A program made the position numbers and the translations under genes. Positions 33,560-64,000 of a stretch of DNA of 64,000 nt are shown here, one piece after another. The notes under the pieces are model-generated. The model searched no databases. It had not been told where the DNA came from and saw nothing but the letters and a program-made list of their open reading frames with translations. Positions within the stretch are counted from its first letter, which is position 1. Each line of letters begins with the position of its first letter. The stretch comes from Cheilinus undulatus (taxonomy: Eukaryota > Chordata > Actinopteri > Labriformes > Labridae), in assembly GCF_018320785.1 (NCBI RefSeq), contig NC_054878.1, positions 31,571,523-31,635,522 on the forward strand, given 5' to 3'.

Positions 33560-33670
33560 ACTAGTAGTACTAGTGGACTGTTATTGCCCTTACTAGTGCT
33601 ACTAGTGGCACTTTTTGCTCTACTAGTAAGGCCTAGTTGTGCACTAGTAGGCCATAATTTGAGTACTAGT
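33560..33670. repeat. ACTAGT palindrome cluster
   Basis: Seven exact ACTAGT hexamers lie in 111 bp (33560, 33569, 33592, 33601, 33622, 33643, 33665), many within GTACTAGTAC or TACTAGTAG contexts. The hexamer is its own reverse complement. Confidence 0.8.
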
Positions 33671-34384
33671 ACACAACAGTCGATATCACCAATGTCAAAT
33701 ATATGCTCCAAAGGCTTTCTATACTGTTGTACTGTAGACCTTATAAACATACTTTAATGTGTTATTCACGCCATGAACACCTGCCAAACGAAAAAAAAAC
33801 CTTAATGACCTCTACACTGATTTCATTTCAGGAGCATATAAGACAGCTTTGATTATTAGTGCAGAGATAACTAACGATCTTCATATTCATGATAGTTCTT
33901 GGTTAAATTTAAAGCATTCTTACGGCCTCCCTGATGATGCCAGAAGGCACACCAGGGTGCCATGGCAACCCTGTTATGAAAAGCTGCTTTCCTCATATGC
34001 TTCTTATGTATATTTGCATGAAATGTATATATCATTAATTGATTTGATAATGTAATACTTATTTAATAGTTATTTAGACTATATATTTAAATAAGATTAA
34101 GGAAAAAGTCATTGTTGAGGTTAAGCCTAGACCTGTAAGGAAGCTGGGCATTCAGTAATGAAAGATTTATGGAGAAGAGATGTAATTCAATTCAAGTGCA
34201 CATTTGTCCCTTCTTTTTTGATATGTGCAACAAAACATGTTTTTACCAAGCTTATATTGTGTTATTTTTCCCGTTTTATGTCAGACCATTCTTTTGCGTA
34301 TGAAATTGTATCTTTATTTTTTGCATTGTCGAATATATTTCAACTCAATTTGTAGTTGTTGGTCATGGGAGTTTTACTTTGAAA

Positions 34385-34788
34385 GTCCTTACCGGAAATC
34401 ATGCTCGCGAATCCCGCCTAGCTTGCCCGTGCTCAGTCCTACAGGTTGAACACGTTGTGGTCGGATCAGATTTTGTTGTAGCTACCTGGGAGCAGACCGG
34501 GCACACCTGGAAGTTCACCGCGCGCCTTCTTTCGGCCTTAACACGACTCTTCCTCTCGGTTTCACTTTCCTCCAACACATTAAAAAATAAAACAGGAGCG
34601 AGACTGAAGACTTAGTCAGCGGATAAATAATTAACCTGACAAGTCAAAGCGCAGTTTACAGGACAGCTGACATGACGAGCTGAGGAGTGTCGCTACCGCC
34701 CGCCTGTGCGCCGAGACAACAGGCCTACAGGTGTTTGAGTATTTGTGATTTTTGTGGACTCTTGACCTGGATACACTGGACTGGAAGC
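34385..34788 (+). promoter_or_regulatory. rock2: rock2-like promoter region and 5' UTR
   Basis: CpG-containing stretch upstream of the first coding exon, without a TATA box. An ETS-type ACCGGAAAT lies at 34390-34398, and several GC-rich words (CTCGCGAATCCCGCC, CACCGCGCGCC) follow. The transcription start is not determinable. Confidence 0.4.
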
Positions 34789-57573
<22,785 letters not shown>

Positions 57574-58129
57574 TAAGCAATAAAGCATTTATAAATGTGT
57601 CATATACTCTTATATTCTCCTTCTTTATTTTCTTATGTTTGAAAGATTTGATGTTGTACAAAACCTGCAAGATTATTGGCTTACTGAGAAAAGACTTAAG
57701 AGCATTGAAATACATTAAACAGTGTGAGCATATGCAAAAGTATTATTTGAAGTGTTTCAACATTTAAAAGTAGATGAGGAGTGTATAAACTTTGCTTTTG
57801 CTCCCTCATATGAGATATACATAGTGTTTCAATGAAGCCGTTCATTAAGAGGAGCATGTTATGCTTAAAGGAGTACAGCAGCAGAACAGAGTTTTATTTA
57901 GTTAAATACAAAAGAGAAGATAGCTTTTGCATTTTCTTGCAAATTAATTTTAATGGTTATAAATGGTATGCCTTATGATATGATGAGATACGCTGTTCTT
58001 TCTGATTCTTTGTTACTGTTATCTTTAAACCCAACAGTAATGGAATCTTTCTTAAATTATGAACATATGCTACTAAATGTGATTAATTATAAAGCCTATA
58101 TTTAATCAGATTAATTATAGACATTAATT

Positions 58130-58290
58130 TGTGTAATTGATACACAATAAAATATGCAATATGATATGGTAAGATATGAAATAACAATATGATACAATGC
58201 AATAAATGAAATAATATGATACTGTAACAGAATACAATACTAAACAACATGCATTAAAACAAGATTTAATACACAATAAAATAAGATAAG
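58130..58290. repeat. Degenerate ATACAATATGATA satellite block
   Basis: CAATATGATATGGTAAGATA, ACAATATGATACAATGCAAT and similar words without fixed period. Same word set as in sobp intron 3. Confidence 0.6.
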
Positions 58291-58787
58291 CCACACCTAA
58301 GTTCAAGCCAAAATCTCAAGGCACACCATCTTCATAGCCATGCTAAACTGCCTCTAAAAACTTTCTGATAGTATTTTTAGTTGATGTATAGTTGTTGTAA
58401 GAACTTATGGTTGTTCAGATTCACAATGCTACACAACATGGGAACAACTGAATTACACAAATACATTCTAATATTTATATTTTTTTGACCATATCATCCT
58501 TATTCAAAGCTGTTAATAAAAGCCATCTATTGTAACTAATCCAAGACTTTCTGTACCATTTATAAGTCATTTTTACACCAAATTATCCAAAAAACATGCA
58601 TATGAAACTAAGGCACAGTAAGAAAATACTAGAAATACTACGGAAAATGTTGGTTTTCTATATGGTTGTCCAACTTTTTTAATACTTGTATACTCATAGT
58701 AATCATGCATGGTTGTACAAATTCTCAAGGCACACCAGTGTGTCTTGCCATGCCATTTGAGAACCGCTGCAATACACTAATGGACAC

Positions 58788-59294
58788 TAGGACTGAACAA
58801 TTTAAGAAAATAATTAAATTGCAATTTTTTTCCCCAATGTTGCAATTGAGATTGCATATGCAGTTGTTTCTTAAGATGCATCATCTTATGTATTTCCCAA
58901 AAAACAAGCAATAAATCATTTTATATTGTAATAAAAACAATATTTGGTAGATTAAACCAAGGTCAAAAATTAGGTCAAAAAAAATCTAACTGTGATTATT
59001 TTGACTCATTTAGTATGAATTGTTGTATTGAAGAGAATGGTTCTATGCCTTTCTCATTTTTAATAAGAAAACATTTAAAAAATAAAGAAGGTGGGATTTT
59101 TTTGCCAACTTTTATAGAAAAAATTTATGCTTGAAGGTGTGCATGTTTGCATGATATGTAATGCAGAATGTCGCTGTTTCAGAAAATGTATTAATCTGGT
59201 ATTTTGGCACACATTTTGGATTGAAGAAATATTGCAAAATTGCAGTAGGCCGTTTTGTGATTTAATCTTTATTTTTGATTCATGCCCAGCCCTA
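58788..59294. mobile_element. hAT-like MITE with 8-bp target duplication
   Basis: 507 bp. Left end TAGGACTGAAC and right end GCCCAGCCCTA are imperfect inverted repeats. Flanking octamers ATGGACAC (58780-58787) and ATGGACAG (59295-59302) match at 7 of 8 positions. No transposase. Same terminal type as 43318-43554. Confidence 0.7.
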
Positions 59295-59299
59295 ATGGA

Positions 59300-59965
59300 C
59301 AGAATACAGCACAATATCACCAGAGACACCATGATAAGACACCTCTGCCTTCTACAATACAGTACAGTAGGTTATGATATGATATAAGACAATTAACAAG
59401 TCAATATGGAAAGATACAAAATCATACATTACAATACGATATGATACAATGCAATTAAAAGAATTTAAAGTACTGATACACAATAAAATACAGAACAAGA
59501 TGCATTAAAAAAGATATGATACATAATACAATAAGATACACTAAGGTACACTATCATAAACAATACAACATCTGATGCGTTAAAATATCATACAGTTTGG
59601 TGATGGATGTGATACAATATTATATAACGCCCATTATACAATATGATACCTACTATATACACAATATGAAAGATATGATTCCAGTTACGATAATGTATGA
59701 TTCATAAAGATAAGGGGCACCAAACAAAATGGTAAGATGATATACTGACACAGGATAAACCAGGCCATACAATACAATGCCACATGATAAGATATGATGC
59801 GATATAATTAAAGTTAGGACAAGATCAGATAAGATGAGATGCATTCAGTAAGATATGGGACACCACACAAAATAAGATAAGGTAAGATAATATACTGATA
59901 CAGGATAACACACCAGTCCATATAATACAATACCATATGATTCCAATACATGCGATACAATATAA
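59300..59965. repeat. Degenerate ATACAATATGATA satellite, large block
   Basis: Over 600 bp of GATAC, ACAAT, ATGAT and AAGATA words (for example ACAATACGATATGATACAAT near 59431). It continues beyond the Tc1-like insertion at 61205-61390. Confidence 0.65.
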
Positions 59966-61204
<1,239 letters not shown>

Positions 61205-61390
61205 CATTAACATATGATTTCATACATTACTGGACATGATATAATTCACTGTGATAAGAGACAAGATACAACAAGAAATCTCTTTACAATATGATATGTT
61301 ATGATATGGTTGATATAGAACACATTACACATTCAATACCATGCCATATTATTCCATTATGATGCAATGCAATATGTTATATTATAGAAA
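61205..61390. repeat. Degenerate satellite, right of Tc1-like insertion
   Basis: ACATTACTGGACATGATATA, ACAATATGATATGTTATGAT and related words continue the block ending at 59965. Confidence 0.55.
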
Positions 61391-62199
61391 TTAAGAACAG
61401 TAATAAACATGCATTCATGCTGTTTGCTTCCCTGTTATAAGAATCATTAAGTTCCTGCAGAGATCTTGACTTCACTTCAGAGCAGTGTTTTCTAGATTAA
61501 AGCCATAAACTTCCTGATGGAAAATACAGCAGATGCCTGTTCAGAACAATGCAAATGGAGGAGACGTGCCAAGAAAAACTTTGTTTTAAATCAAATGGTT
61601 TTGTTCAGTATTGCTGTAATTATGAATATGATTGACTAGTGATTTATTTTTCTTATTACACTTTGTCTGAAATGGGCACACACAGTCTGAGACACTGTAG
61701 AGTGGAGGGACATGATCACTGAGTTAAACTTGTAATAAAACCAGTGTTTGTTCAACTAACCTTTAAATCTTCAGAAAGATTCAGTCTTATCAGACTCAGC
61801 ATCTCTAAGGAAGGAAGGAGAGAGAAAAAGGGGATAAATGAAGACTTTAAACAGGACCTCTGTGTCTGAATCGAATCAAGTGTAGGCTTTTTCTCTGTCT
61901 CTCAGCCTCACCTGGCTCTGATTAAGACAACAGACACAACTTCAGACTGCCTGGCGGTGTGGAGCATAAAACACACTACTGTGGCACCGCTGGGCTGCTC
62001 AGTTTGCACATTCACGTCCTGTCACACACAAACGCCCACTCAAAACATGACTGTGCTCCCATTCTGGCATCCTGTAGAGCTGCACGTTCCTCCCAGTCCT
62101 CTGTGTCTCACTTGGGATAGCTTTGCCCCCTGCTGCGTGCGGTTTTCTGTTGAGATTTTCCCATTTGTTTTCATGTTTATGAAGATTATCAAGCTCTGG

Positions 62200-62700
62200 G
62201 ACGGTTCAGGAAAAAGGATCCAGCACCCAGGATAGATGGGACAGGAGGCAGCACCCCCCGTAGCGGCGGGCGGGGCCGGCTGTGTGGCCAGCTTGGACGG
62301 CCCTAATGAGAGGGGCGCCCCAGTTTGGAGGGCTGCTCCCGCTCTCTCACTCTCACTGCGGCCATGGCTGCCTGTCATTAACCGCCCGCTATCAGAGAGC
62401 ATTCTGGGAAGCCATGCCACAAGGGCCTCCATGGAGCGGCCTGTGTCTCTTTCTGTCTCACCACATTTCTGCTGTTTTTTTTTTTTCCAAGTTCTTCTTT
62501 TATTCCCCGCGTTAGCTTCATTCCTGAGCTCGGTTCCTGCCTGTATTTTCTGCACCGTCTTTGAGGCGCATTTGTCACGCTGAGGGTTTGTGTTCTGACC
62601 CGACAGTAATGAGCTCTGGTCTGAGCAACTGGATCCATAATGGCTGCTTTCTTTTCCAATTAGGAACTATTTATAGGCTAAAGACTAGCTTAGTTTTATC
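62200..62700 (+). other. GC-rich non-coding block, candidate regulatory element
   Basis: Stands out from the AT-rich intron by GC content and absence of transposon words. Contains several TAAT/ATTA homeodomain-type cores (CCCTAATGAG near 62303, CATTAACC near 62377, CCAATTAGG near 62657). Frames on both strands are unrecognised. Regulatory function is a guess from composition alone. Confidence 0.3.
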
Positions 62701-63119
62701 TGATTGGCCCTTTGACACGTTTTTGTCCATCTGTTGTGCAGACTGTTTAAAGCTCGCCTGCTCCTGTGAGAAGAGAAGTGAGCGTTTAGGCTCTGTCTGT
62801 GAAAGGAACTGTGTGTGGGGCACAAAGCGAGCTCTGTGTTGCGAGAGGAGTGGTGTCAACCTCACGCCAACCTGCAGAGAGTCGCTCCTACTGCGAGCAG
62901 TGCCAACGCTGGCAGAGTTTACTCCTGAAAAAATGTGCAAAGTTTTTGGAGGATCTATTTTAAGTTGAAATGCTGTTAGAAGCAGAGGTTAATCTTTAAA
63001 TCTTTGTTAGTCTGACTTTAAATAAAGCATCATTCTTCTCTTTTCTCAAAAGAACTCCCTTTTTTAACCAACTTTCATCTATCAGTCCAAAATATTTTAT
63101 ATGGAAAGGAATATTTTTA

Positions 63120-64000
63120 TCTTTGCACACTGTACATCAAAATTTCCTATGCTTTGGCAGACTGAATAAGATTGTCCTCCAGGTTTTCCTACATTTTGCC
63201 ACATTCATTTTACCCTTAATCTTTACAAGCATTCCAGGGCCAGCTGCAGAGAAGCATCCCCACAGCATGATGCTGCCACCACTGTGCTTCACAGTGGGGA
63301 TGTGTTTGTGGTGATGTGCAGTGCTTGGTGTCTGTCAAACATAGCGTCTTGTCTGATGTCCAAAAGCACCTTTTTGGTCTCATCAGTAAAGAACTTTCTT
63401 CTACTTGACCATGGAGACTTCCACATGCCTTTTGGTGATCTTGAGTCATATTTCTTCAACAGTGGCTTTCCCTTTGCAGCTCTCCCATAAAGCTTTGACT
63501 GGTGATGAACCCGGGCAACAATTGTTGTATGCAGAGTCAATCCCATCTCAGCTGCTGAAGCTTGTAACTCCTTCAGCGTAGTCATAAGTGTCTTGGTGGC
63601 ATCTCTCTAGTCTCCTTCTTGCATGGTCACTCAGACTTAGGCAGCGTTACACGTGAGCCATATTACTTTGATTTCTTTATGATGGATTTAACTGGACTCC
63701 AGGGAATGTTAAGTGCCTTGGATTTTTGTATCCATCCCCTGACTTACACCTTTCAATAACCTTTTTTCTAAGTTGCTTGGAGTGTTCTTTTCTCTTCACA
63801 GTGTAATGGTAGCTAGGAATTCTGATTAACCAGTGACTAAACATTCTAGACATATGTGTCTTAAAACTAAAATCACTTGAGACAAATTCACTGCACTCAG
63901 GTGATCCATGTCTCACTCATATTTTCATTTAATTGATATGACTTTGCAGTATCAGTTTTCACTTTCAAATTAAAGACAGATTTTTTTGTGTTTTTTTCTT
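63120..64000 (-). mobile_element. Tc1-like remnant d (runs to window edge)
   Basis: On the minus strand the transposase part reads MTTLKELQASAAEMGLTLHT, then SKLYGRAAKGKPLLKK, then TDETKKVLL, within 63585-63289. N-terminal and terminal sequences lie at 63660-64000. In the plus direction CAGCATGATGCTGCCACCAC (63265) is shared with remnant c. Frameshifts and deletions are evident; the outer terminus lies past 64000. Confidence 0.8.

Overview
This window is vertebrate nuclear DNA, almost certainly from a ray-finned (teleost, probably percomorph-type) fish. The genes have GT-AG introns of 0.1 to 11 kb. Introns and spacers are full of Tc1-like and hAT-like DNA transposon remains, tRNA-derived SINEs and degenerate satellites of the kind seen in teleosts. 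There are no bacterial-style operons, tRNA or rRNA genes, or CRISPR arrays. The species cannot be named from the sequence alone.

Three protein-coding genes are supported. (1) A two-exon cd24-like gene lies on the minus strand (coding 1909-2970). It encodes an 89-residue, signal-peptide-bearing, Ser/Thr/Asn-rich protein with a GPI-type tail, and has a TATA box upstream and a polyadenylation signal downstream. (2) sobp, sine oculis-binding protein homolog, lies on the plus strand with six coding exons (9699-22006, 846 aa) and two FCS-type zinc fingers. A donor 9 nt after the stop codon suggests a separate 3' UTR exon near 27969-30180. (3) The 5' part of a Rho-associated kinase gene (rock2-like) lies on the plus strand. 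Eight coding exons (34789-57391) carry the N-terminus and almost the whole kinase domain, and the gene runs off the right edge.

Layout: 1-1100 spacer with a tRNA-derived SINE; 1100-3080 cd24; 3080-9430 spacer with a long dispersed repeat and a 21/22-bp minisatellite; 9430-22015 sobp coding exons; 22016-27968 the last sobp intron, with a complete but decayed hAT transposon and two MITEs; 27969-30180 probable sobp 3' UTR; 30200-34380 repeat-rich spacer (nested MITEs, SINE, ACTAGT cluster); 34385-64000 rock2-like, whose introns hold at least four Tc1-like remnants, several MITEs and three kinds of degenerate tandem repeat.

The genes do not form a pathway. CD24 is a cell-surface sialoglycoprotein, SOBP a nuclear cofactor associated with SIX-family factors, and ROCK a cytoplasmic kinase acting downstream of RhoA. 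From memory, CD24 and SOBP are also near neighbours on human chromosome 6q21, so that pair looks like conserved synteny, while ROCK2 lies on another human chromosome. I found no convincing undescribed biological system. The most unusual material is repeat structure: the uncommon tandem repeats, nested insertions with readable target-site duplications, and a spliced sobp 3' UTR.
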